Shown here: in pieces, positions 10,973 to 22,900 of the stretch | Numbering within the stretch: position 1 is the first letter of the stretch | How the letters are laid out: the number at the start of each line of letters is the position of its first letter | Assembly: GCA_032622095.1 (NCBI GenBank) | Contig: CP136061.1 | Location: 128,106,754-128,170,753, forward strand | Origin: Siphonodentalium dalli | Taxonomy: Eukaryota; Mollusca; Scaphopoda; Gadilida; Siphonodentaliidae | DNA: 64,000 bases | Direction of reading: 5' to 3' | Program-made: the position numbers and the translations under genes | The notes under the pieces: generated by a model | Seen by the model: only the letters and a program-made list of their open reading frames with translations | Told to the model about the DNA's origin: nothing | Database searches by the model: none

Positions 10973-13900
10973 GTCATTTTCGGAATTAAATTCAATCGAA
11001 TCCGTCCAAAGTCGATATTTTGTGTGTTATAATTATATCTATAATTAGCCAACATATAGCGTTTGTTTCGAAAAGGTCGTATACCAGTTTTGGTCAAATT
11101 GGTGTGAAATGGATCTACTAAAAGACGGGACGGAACGATTGCAGAAAATGTTAGTCTAATAAGTAATATATACTAAATAGTAAAATAGAAGTTTGCACTT
11201 GTTTTCTGCTGGTAAAAGTAGTGTTTTTATCGACGGGACGATGACACATCCATTCTTGAAAAATCTCCATTCCGCTGAACGAAAATGTAGGGCGGCCACA
11301 TGATCATGATGTTTTCTTCCTGTATTTGGTTATGGACCATCGATAAAACTTCATTTGCATAACCTATACATGACTATATTCGATAAAAGTCGGTTAAACT
11401 GCGTTCGTTGAATCTGCTGAACTGCCCCAGATAGAGTGCTGAACGGGTTGTTGAACTGGGGTGGAGGGCGGTCAAATGCGATTCCCGGCGTGTATTTGGT
11501 TATGGCCCATCGATTACAAGTCATTTGCATAACCTAAACCCCATAATCTTCGTCAAAATCAGTTAAACTGAGTTCGGGGGGGGGGGGGGGGGGGGGGGGA
11601 TATGCTGAACTGTAGTCACCGTTCAGCTGAACGGAATTTTGAACTGGTGAACATATATTACAGACCTGGGAATTAATGAAAATTTGCCTAGGCAATATTT
11701 TTGCCTAGGTGAAAGAAATCGGCAACAATATTGCCATCTCAAATCAATATGATTCAATAATAACCTGAAATGCTTAGTTATTTTGGAGAAGATTTCCAGG
11801 CCACTACTCATCATATACTAGTACATGTACATGTATATACATTCCACAAATCATCTCCAAAACTAATGCCCTTATGTGTAGCTAGTTAATGGCCCAGTGC
11901 CATGGAAACAATTTTAGGACAATATATGTAAAGAGTGATTTAAGGAAGTCATTTTGGCTTAAGACTAAGTAAAAGAGGTTCTATTTCTGATAGACACAAA
12001 TCAATTTTAGTAACCCAATGAACTTGTTTTACCTAGGCAATATAATTGCCTAGGCAAACTGATTTTGCCTCTGCTTTTACCTAGGCATTGCCTATTGCCT
12101 AGGCTAATTCCCAGGGCTGTATTATCAGCAGAAAACAAGTGCAACCTTCTATTTTACTATTTAGTATATATTAGACTAACATTTTCTGCAAAAATCCGTC
12201 ACCCAAGCATGAAAATGTGAACGAAATGCTAGTTTTTCTGTTAAGATTTTCGTTCGGCGGAATGCAAATTGTTCAAGAATGGAGGTGTCATCGTCCCGTC
12301 GATAAAAACACTACTTTTATCAGCAGAAAACAAGTGCAAACTTCTATTTTACTATTTAGTATATATTAGACTAACATTTTCTGCAAAAATCCGTCACCCA
12401 AGCATGAAAATGTGAACGAAATGCTAGTTTTTCTGTTAAGATTTTCGAAGATTTTCGTTCGGCGGAATGCAGATTGTTCAAGAATGGAGGTGTCATCGTC
12501 CCGTCGATAAAAACACTACTTTTATCAGCAGAAAACAAGTGCAAACTTCTATTTTAGTATTTAGTATATATTAGACTAACATTTTCTGCAAAAATCCGTC
12601 ACCCAAGCATGAAAATGTGAACGAAATGCTAGTTTTTCTGTTAAGATTTTCGAAGATTTTCGTTCGGCGGAATGCAGATTTTTCAAGAATGGAGGTGTCA
12701 TCGTCCCGTTGATAAAAACACTACTTTTATCAGCAGAAAACAAGTGCACACTTCTATTTTACTATTTAGTATATATTAGACTAACATTTTCTGCAAATAT
12801 ACGTCACCCAAGCATGAAAATGTGAACGAAATGCTAGTTTTTCTGTTAAGATTTTCGACGATTTTCGTTCGGCGGAATGGAGATTTTTCAAGAATGGAGG
12901 TGTCATCGTCCCGTTGATAAAAACACTACTTTTACCAGCAGAAAACAAGTGCAAACTTCTATTTTACTATTTAGTATATATTAGACTAACATTTTCTGCA
13001 ATAATCCGTCACCCAAACATGAAAATGTAAACGAAATATGACTTTTAGTGTTTAGATTATCGTCCCAGAAGTGATAAATTTCCCTAATTTCGATGCTTCG
13101 TTATTTGAACGCCCATCGTTCAGCATACGCTCAATTTTATCGGGAAAACATCACATTCGTATAGAGTAGATACCAATAAACAAGTTGAGACCATGTTTGT
13201 GCCTCTAAACTCTTTCATTTCCGAATAAAATGACTTTTAAATATTCGTTCCGTTCCGTCCCGTCTTTTAGACAAATCGTTCCGTCCCGTTCCGGAAAATT
13301 GTTCCGTCCCGTCTTTTAGTAGATCCCTGTGAAATACATTTTGACGGAATCAAGTCCTAGGAGGGTGACGACCCCACTTTTCGTATGCCGGATGCGGGGT
13401 CTGTTATCATTTAACAGTTATGGTGTATTCCGGATGCCAGACCACCGGATGCCGTCGGGCACATAATTATATCGGATGCCGGATGCTATGGGGCGCCATC
13501 CCTGCAAATATTCGTTTTCGGAGATATCTCCTTGGATCCAAGCAGATATCTGCTCGCATTATGGAGATATCTCCTTGAAATATGTTCAAGGAGATATCTC
13601 CTTGGATCCAAGCAGATATCTGCTCGGATTATGGAGATATCTGCTTGAAAAATATTTCAAGGAGATGTCTCCATATTCCGAGCAGATATCTGCTTGGATG
13701 TATTTCGAAAAAATGGAAAAAACGTATATGTGCTGTAGAGAAATCATTAATATTTCATGGCCGCGGTTTTCCAAGGAGATATCTCCATAATCCAAGCAGA
13801 TATCTGCTTGGAATATTTTCAAGGAGATATCTGCTTGGAATATGGAGATATCTCCTTGGGTCCAAGGAGATATCTCGTTGAAAATTATTTCAAGGAGATA

Positions 13901-16900
13901 CCTCCATAATCCGAGCAGATATCTGCTTGGATTATGGAGATATCTCCTCGGTTTCAAGGAGATATCTCGTTGGAAATATTTCAAGCAGATATCTCGTAGT
14001 TGCGAGGAGATATCTCCTAGGATCCAAGGAGATATCTCCATAATCCAAGCAGATATCTCCTTGGATCCAAGGAGATATCTCCATAATGGACCATATTCCA
14101 AGCAGATATCTGCTAGGAATTGCAATTCCAAGGAGATATCTCCGAATTACGAGGAGATATCTCCGAAAACGAATATTTGCAGGGATGGCGGCCCATATGA
14201 TTAGGGTTGGGCGGTATTGACGTTTTTAAAAACCGCGATTTTTCCAAAATAACACCGCGATATACGGTTTTATTGAATATTATTTTACTATTGAAAAATA
14301 TCACATAAAATCAAATTTTAAACAAGAGATATACCACTCCGGGTTTTCGTTATTAGGGATTCAAATTATACACACTATCGCCAGGCAGTAAATGATAAAC
14401 TATTCTCAGAATAGTATGTGTCCATTATATAAAGTTCCTGTATTCTGGAATACGCAACAACATTGAGTGAATTACAGGATCAAGTTTTCCTGATCACTCC
14501 ATTGTTTACATTTCAGCACGCGATTGACGTCGTATCTAAGCACATGCTCATAGATAGAGGACCTAGTAGAATTGGGCCAAGTTGGTTCATTCTGGGCTGT
14601 CTGCAGTCTATCACACACAATGAATTACGGAACATTTTTAATTAACTTTTAAACACGGGATTTAGTTAAGGGGGAGAACTTTATTCATCTATTATCATAA
14701 TAATGAAATAATAATAGCAAGGTGAAACGGAAGGGAGACAATGCAGCTCAACTATATTTAAAATTGGGGTTGATGGTAGCGAGGTAACGTCCCAAGTGAT
14801 ATACTTCGACCAACACCTGCGGGTCATATTCTGCGTCTGCAAATACTCAATGGCGGGCTAGTTGAATGAATGTCACCGATTTGTCAGTCAACCTGAGTCA
14901 AATTTTAAGATATAATTGAACGACAAATACCGCCGAGTCGTGAGTCGAAAAGTTTGGACGAAGTATCGCTCATGACGTTACACCGCTATCATGTTGAATT
15001 CGGAAGAAGATACTCCATCGCTCTACTTCAGCCCAAAATAAAACCATTGCGTCATTGGTTACAATTGAATACAACAGAGACATAACATGGGAGCGACCGA
15101 TAAAGGCTGCTTTCAATCAGCGGTCCGCTAAAGTATTCAACTCAGTATTGGATTGTAATTTGAAACCGTCTTTTGAGGTGATAAAATTGCTGTTACGATA
15201 TATTGAATTTTTATTTTACACACGGTTTCAATACGGTTTTCTTTTCCAAACCGACTATAGTCAATATATTGAAATACCGCCCAGCCCTACATAGGATGCT
15301 TCCATTGATAATTTTTCTTGACGTTAAACAGCAAAAACACAACGAAATTACGTCCGCTAATTTATATTTCTTTGCTCGGCGGTCTATTTTCCACAATTTA
15401 GCTAATTATACGTCTCGTTATCAGCCTTCATAATTGGCTACGGCAATCAGCATTGCCGAAGCAATTTGCTGAAGCAAACTGGGCCACGGCATACTATTGC
15501 TGTAGCGGATTGCCGAAGCAAAACAATCTGAATTAAGAGGGCTGCGTTATCGCATCTGACATATCTAAATAGTTATAATTAATATATAGTACCTACTGTT
15601 AAAATAAATCGCAATGTTGATCTGCGATATCGGTTTGTTATATTATCCGATAGAGTTGTCGCCCATCTGATGTCTGCTTGGCAATAATTTTGAATATGTA
15701 ATTAATTTTTATTAAATTTTGAAAAATGTATTTAGAAGCCTGCATGCGACTTCAATTTAACACATTTGATTAGAGTCGAGGAACCCATCCGTCACAGCTA
15801 AGAGTGATCAAATATCGATGATATGGAGACCCTCTGATCGGATTGAGTACCTTTAATTTGAAATATTAAATATTAAAAAGATGTTAGTTTTCTATTTGCG
15901 TGTCCCTGGTGTTCAATACTACCGTGTACGGTCATGAACGGTCACCCAAGATTAGCTAGGTGGTTTCCGCACATGCCACTTCAACTTCTCCTCATTCAGT
16001 ATATTATACCACTCCTGTCATTTGGAACATAGTCTATGCCTTTCACCCCCACCCAATACGCCCTATCCTGTCATTAACTCCCGGCCATATTAGATCCACT
16101 ATGCAGGTCCGGTTCCGTTGTATCAGAGATTCTTCCATGCAGCCCCGGTTCCGTGGTTTTATTGCTACAGATCATGCGAAGTTCTGGAGTAGTATTTCCA
16201 TATATGGAGCTTTTGAATATTCATGACTTCCGTATATATGTCATATATGGAAATGCTACTCCAAAACTTTGAACTCTAGCACTAAAACCACGGAACCGGA
16301 CCTGGTGGATCCAATATGGCCGCGAGTAAGTTAGACAGGGCGTATATATATGTATGATATGAGATCATACCTTTAGTAAAAAGTTTAATCTTTCCATAAA
16401 GCTGCTAAATCAAATCATTACTAGCCAATACGGAGACTAATTCCAATACCTCATGCCAACGTTCACTTCGTTCCTGAGTCTGTTTTCAATAAATTTAATC
16501 AAATAGTATTCCAGATGCCGCCTCTCTGCTATGGCGTATTCTGGATGCCGGGGTCCATTTTAAGCCGGATGCCGTATGCCAGGGGGAGGGGGTCGTCACC
16601 CTCTCCTAGGCTACGGGTCTGATTCCATCACTGATTCACTCAGAGTCAGGCATCAGTCTATCACTATCACTAGTAGTAGTACAGTCATTCAGGCAGTAAC
16701 GGATCACAGGCAGTAACGGGTCAGTTGTTGTTGTTGTTCTTCTAACTGCTTGGACTCTAAAGTCATTCCAGTATTGTTTTACATGCCCAGGATTTTGTAT
16801 GTACCGTACAATAACTATTTTCAACAAGTACATGTAATAATAGATCAATTTTGTTATTTTTCATTACATGTATTAATAACTCTCCAATAAGGAGATTTCT

Positions 16901-19900
16901 CATATTGAAACCATTGTTATAACCAAAACTTTATGGTAAACATTGGAAAAGTTCAAAGCATTGAAAAATATCAGGGATATTTTTTAACATATCACTGAAA
17001 CTGTTATGTTTATATAACAATGGTTTCAACTTGCAAAATTTTGTTTTTGGAGAGCTATCAATAATTAATAAACAACTAAGTTTATCTATTTCTCCATGTT
17101 ATTCTTGATGGTGATGTTTTTGCATGCTTATAATTTTTGCACATTTAACCACTGCGAGTGCATTCAGAAACCAAAGTTTGTGTGTATGAAAGTTTTCTTA
17201 TTTTCTTTCTTTCAGAATGCTATATGTTATGGCTTCAACTATTATGACAAGGATGACGACAAATTCCGGTATAATATGACGATGTTTGCAATAATCTCAA
17301 TTGCATTTTGTTGGGGTGCACTTGTCGTGTCCTACTTTCCTGATCATAGGTAAGTAAGTTTAGAGAACACAAAGAGAATTTACTTGTCCAACTAATTGGG
17401 GAGGAGGGGTTAAGGGGGTAGGTGGTTGGACAATAGGGCTACAATTGTAAATATGAAGGTGGATACCAAACCCTACCCAATGAAGACTATCTATTCTCAG
17501 GATCCAAGTTCCAAATAAGTAAACATGTACAGTGGTTTATTTTCGGAATTTGTTTTTTACCTTTACATTTTTAACTTATATGTGTACGTTAATTTGTCAG
17601 CCCCATGAGTCCTAGGATGCTTAGAAAATAGTTTTTCTACATCTTTTAGGCTACTACAAGAACTTAATATTTTCATTATACATCTACCCAAAGGGGGGGG
17701 GGGGGGTTTAACTGGCATCCGCCTGTTTGTTGGGTTATCTTATCTGACTGAAATTTGTATGGATGTTCGCCATCATGACTACTTTCAAAAGAGGGGCAAT
17801 TGACTTTGTTTACATTTTCCGTTCTAAAGTTATACTTCTTTGTTTATCTGGAAATGTGGGGTTTTTTTTGTCCATCTGTGCCGATATCTCAGCCATGGGT
17901 TATTGAATTTGAAAGAAATTTTGTGATATGGATGTTCACCATCATGACTGCTTTCGAGGGGCAAAATGACTTTTTTCACATTTCCCTTCTAGAGTTTTCC
18001 TTCTTTATTTATCGGGAAATGTGGGTTTTTTGTGCATTCATGCTGATATCTCCTGTTTTTTGTTTGTCTGTCCACGCATATATCTCAGCTAATGATAGTC
18101 ATGGGTTATCGGGTCTAAATAAAATTTGGTACGGAGGTTCGCCATCATAACTGCTTTCAAAAGAGTGCCCGATTACCTTGTTTTAATTTTTTGCCTAAGT
18201 AATGACCCCTCGTTCGTTCATTTTCTCTGATTATTTTCCATCCTGCTTGATAATTCTAACAAATATGAACTGACTTCAATAATATTTGGAATGATTGCTT
18301 GTCTCAGGTTTATCATGTTATTTGAATGACTGATCTTATGGAGAGATCCTCAGTATTTGGGTTCCTACCTAAACATGTTTGAATTGCCACCGTGGGAGTA
18401 TCACAGTGGATCAACGGATCAACCGGAAGTCGTAGATTTCGAGGTGGAGAAATACCAGTCGACAAATTTTTGTTGACATTTTTTGACGTTTTTTTGGGAA
18501 AATAAACGCTTGGATAGCATATCTGACCAACTGAAGGTGAGTGAATATTTCTTCGCTAATGTTCGGACACCTGCAGTATCACAAAAATTGAATTAAAAAA
18601 AGAATAACTGTCAAAATGACACATTAGCAAGAAAAAATGCTATAGATAATTTAATATGACAGAACAAGAAAAAGGATAAGTTTCAAAAACAGATTATTCA
18701 AGTGTGCATGTGATAATAGATATATTGTTATAAGAATTTATTTTTTCATGTTTAATGTATATTTATTACGTACAACTTTAATATGTAATTGAGACAGACT
18801 ATGAAAATAAAAATAAATTATCAAAAAATAAATAAAAATGTTCGGACACCGACGATCAATTTAAGTCAGTTGTCATTGTTCGATCGCGGAAAAAATGTCA
18901 TTTAATCATCGCCGCGAGACGATTTCTTCCCCAAAATATCCCAGAAAATCATACTTTTCACATTCATCGCAGACAGCTGTCGCAACAACCTATGTACCAA
19001 TTGAAAGGCATGTTTTCCCCCCCACAAATGCATAGTTTGAGTATTTTCACGGACTGTCTAAAAATTCCAAATTTCATCTTTTGATGCAGGTACCCACCTC
19101 GAAAATACTGTCCGGTTAGTCCTGAAAAAATTAATCATTAGTTGTAAAAAATCTGTCCGCTTAGTCGTGATTTTGCTGAAGTCTGCCATCTTCAATTTCT
19201 GGTCGAAAAAGCAATTTTGCCGCAGATGATGGGCGTTTCATTTGACTTTTGCGTGGCCACAATGGTTCTGGGTGTTCATAATGTTGTATATGTCTCCTGG
19301 TACAACATAACATCCAGGCAGCGACTTATATATATAACTGAACTGTAACATGTAACTGAAATCCAACTACGAAGTACATGTTTGGTAAACATATAACTTT
19401 TGATGTATGTCATATTGTTAACTCTGACTTGTCATCACTTTCGGAAGGCCGACATAAAAAAATTATTTACATCCAACTTTTTTCAGAAAAATGCAGCGGT
19501 GTGCCGATTTTTACCCTTTATATTTGAGTATACACTCGCAACGAGTTGTGGGGTTATACAGGAAGCAGCTTGTTCGTCCTTTCGTGTGTGCAATTTTCCG
19601 AGTTTTTATTCCTAAGTTTTGCGGTCATTTGTTTTTTTTTTGCTTGGCATATATATATTTAGTACCATGGGAACATACGAACCTATGATTATGAAATATG
19701 TCAGACTTTTCTGTGTGGAGTTATATATGGCATATTTCGACTTAGAAAATTATTGTTCAGCAATGGTTAAAACAATGAGGAGGGGACTAAAACATACTGT
19801 CGGAGGGGTGTATACAGCTATATCTGTTACTAATATTAGCTTAAGTTCAAGTCCACTAAGCTATATTATTTTATAATTCCAGGTGCTACTGACGAGAGGA

Positions 19901-22900
19901 TCGCATGCCTGCCTTCATAATTATGTAACCACTGTGGGGCAAAGGCTGGGCTTCGCTGAGGCAATCGACGATGGGATTTTACAACCCGAATGAATGTTTG
20001 AAAATAAAACTATTGAAAATAAAAAATATAAAAATTATTTATAATAAAATATACTATACAATACTATACTATACTATACAATACTATACGAAATATTGGT
20101 ACTCTCGGTTGATATAGAGAATAGAAACATCATCCGGAAACACCAGTGTTCTTTCGAGTTGTTGTATTCTTAATCCCACCTTGGCTGTCCATTAATGTAG
20201 TAGTGTTGTGTTTCCTACATGTATATATAGCGGGTATAATTCCAATCTATAGCGTACAACTGAATGTGGGACCAGATGCAAGTTACTTTTGTAAATATAT
20301 AGGCACAAGATTTTTGTCCTGTTCTATTCAAATCGTGCCATAATTAATTGTTTCCACATTGATTCACACACTCAAGTCTGGACAATTTGGTTGGGAAGTT
20401 TTTAACGCAATTGGTCGCGTATATATTCAAATTTAAACGGACAGAAGACATGCAGACAGATCCTACTCGTTCATATATATAGACACAATATTAACTGTAT
20501 GGGAGATCAAATTCACATTTAATAATGAATTGCGCTTAAGCGCAAATACCACATATCGCGCTGAAGCACAAATGGCATTTGCGCATAATTGAAATGAATT
20601 GCGCTTAAGTGCAATTAATTGCGATTAAGCGATATGAGTTGCTTGAGAGTAAGTTTAACTACCCATATAACCTAACTATTAGCATGACCGGGTGTATCTG
20701 CATTTGGCTAATTTAAACTAAAGGTCCAATCAGAAAGACCAATATTATAAAGATACAACAACAACAATATTTCTTCAAAATAAGCTTTAGTTATCAGAAT
20801 CGATTAACTGCAAAAACTAATGCATGCTGACCACTGTCAACTGTGGTATCAAATTTCCCAAACGTGTGATTTATAAACATTTTGTTCAACAAAATATGGC
20901 CGTATAATTACTAAAGTATCACGAAAATTTTACCGTATTACCACTTGTTTTAGAGCTATCCATCTTCATCCGCAATTTTGATCGAAACCACCCTTTTGAC
21001 GGCGTGTTTCTGGGCAGCAATCAATTGAAATAACAAATTTCAATAATCGATATCTGATCACACTTGATGGGTTGGTTCCTCGACTCGACTCAACTAAAAC
21101 AGAAGGTAATACTGTCGCGAGTCACCCATTTTGATAAATAATTTAGGCTAGTTCACAATCCCAACTACCCAAAGCAATGAAAACAAGGAGGTGATATGTC
21201 AATATGAGTTCAGGTTTAGTTATAGATACACCTATTTATTCACCAGGGGTACATAGTTACATATAACAATGAATTGCGCTTAATCGCAAATAATTATGCT
21301 TAAGTGCTATTGCTTAACTGCAATTAATTATGAAATGTGAATTTGGCCTCTCATAGAAATGGAAATAAACATCTGCATGTTTGATGGCTATGCTATAATA
21401 TGTAATATTAGCGAAAATTCTCAGAAATATGGGTGGGTGCCTGCAGTTTAAAACATAAAAAATAAAGGGGTGTATATATATACCCGAAAAATGTAGTGAA
21501 AACTTTATACAATCATAATCAACACTCGGGTGGTGGGTCCCGAAAGTGGCCATAACGAAAAAGAACAGCCATTGGTCCCGATTTGTTTTTTCTTAAATTA
21601 ATCAAATTTTTTTTAAAGTATCAAATTTTACGCTATATACTGGCTGAAATATCAAACTATTGGAAAATACATCTACACCTCCCACCATCAAAACAATCCT
21701 GTTGCTACGGCCTTGATCATGGAGGGCATTGTAATATTCTTTTTCTAACAATATTTCCATAAATAATTCTTTGGTTAATGACCTTACACGATCTGAGCGA
21801 ATGTTATGAGAACAAATGGCAAACTGTACTCGGTAACTAAACTTGATCAGTATACTATAGTTGCAAAAGAAAAGCAGTTGGCCAAAAACGTGCCACTGTT
21901 AACGAAAGGCAGCCAACCAACTAATCCATTTCGACTCTTGATTGAACAACAAAAACTGTCCACCGGGTCTAGTGGATTGCAACTAAATTCCGGGGTGTAC
22001 AGGACTAACCGGACAGTATTTTCGAGGTGGGTACCTGCATCAAAATATGAAATTTGGAATTTTTAGACAGTCCGTGAAAATACTCAAAATATGCATTTGT
22101 GGGGGGAAAACAGGCCTTTCGATTGGTATATAGGTTGTTGTTGCGACAGCTGTCTGCGATGAATGTGAAAAGTATGATTTTCTGGGATATTTTGGGGAAG
22201 AAATCGTCTCGCGACGATGATTAAATGACATTTTTTCCTCGATCGTACAATGACAACTGACTTAAATTGATCGTCGGTGTCCGAACATTAGCGAAGAAAT
22301 ATTCACTCACCTTCAGTTGGTCAGATATGCTATCCAAGCGTTTATTTTCCCCAAAAAACGTCAAAAAATGTCATCAAAAATTTGTCGACTGATATTTCTC
22401 CACCTCGAAATCTACGACTTCCGGTTTTGGTTCGTGTCCGTTGATCCACTGTGCGTATGTCAGTACCACCGGTGCATCATCTTGTGCTGCTTGTTGTTTG
22501 CTTACTTAAGTTTTAACAACCCTACAAATAAAAATGAACTAACCCAATGTATCATTTCTGATCTGAATGATAGAATCAGAATCCATAGTAATCAAATGGC
22601 TATTAACCCTTTCATGCCGGGAGCTGCACTGGTGCAGCATTAAAGATCCTGTGCCATTGCATTCTCTTATATATACAAGTCTCCCATAGGGAGCCTCGTA
22701 TATATAAGAGAATGCACTGGCTTACAAGGTGAAGGTAAATTTTGTTAGGCCAATGTATTCTCTTATATATTCGAGGCTCCCTATATAAGAGAATGCATTG
22801 ACACAGGGTTTTCACAAAATTTCAGGAAGCTTCAGTCATTGAAGGGTTAAATTTCTACCTGTGTTCTCTTTCAGGCATAGAGATTGGGTGCAGTTAGAAG

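Larger units (their letters stand above)
11111..13327. mobile_element. 2.2-kb non-coding element with 8-bp target duplication (intron 1)
   Basis: Ends GGATCTACTAAAAGACGGGA and its inverse are flanked by a perfect TGTGAAAT duplication (11103-11110 and 13328-13335). The left arm holds one inverted copy of a 205-bp unit and the right arm holds nearly five tandem copies. An 8-bp duplication fits hAT, Merlin or related groups (inference). There is no transposase frame. Confidence 0.75.
13345..16630. mobile_element. 3.3-kb composite bounded by inverted GGATGCCGG-rich arms
   Basis: The left arm (13345-13480: GTCCTAGGAGGGTGACGACC, then GGATGCCGGATG repeats) is mirrored by the right arm (16510-16630: GGTCGTCACCCTCTCCTAGG). 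Both arms are strewn with (G)GTATTC(C/T)GGATGCC. At least three younger insertions lie inside. Confidence 0.55.
18391..22474. mobile_element. 4-kb element with long inverted arms (intron 2)
   Basis: The left arm (18391-19128) and right arm (21996-22474) are inverted copies over about 450 bp: CAGTGGATCAACGGA, TTTCGAGGTGGAGAAATA, GTGAGTGAATATTTCTTCGC, GACAGCTGTCGCAACAACCT and GTACCCACCTCGAAAATACT all have inverse partners. It fills most of intron 2. An 86-codon frame at 21806-22066 ends in the right arm and is not recognised. Confidence 0.7.

Noticed and set aside
10807-11097. 96-codon - strand frame over NDUFB11 exon 1
   Set aside because: A shadow of the real exon; its peptide has no family character.
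13476-14304. Several 99-181 codon frames on both strands with GDISL, RYLLG and ADICS repeats
   Set aside because: They are translations of the GATATC palindrome array; all frames stay open because the repeat lacks stops. The same holds for 32391-33468.
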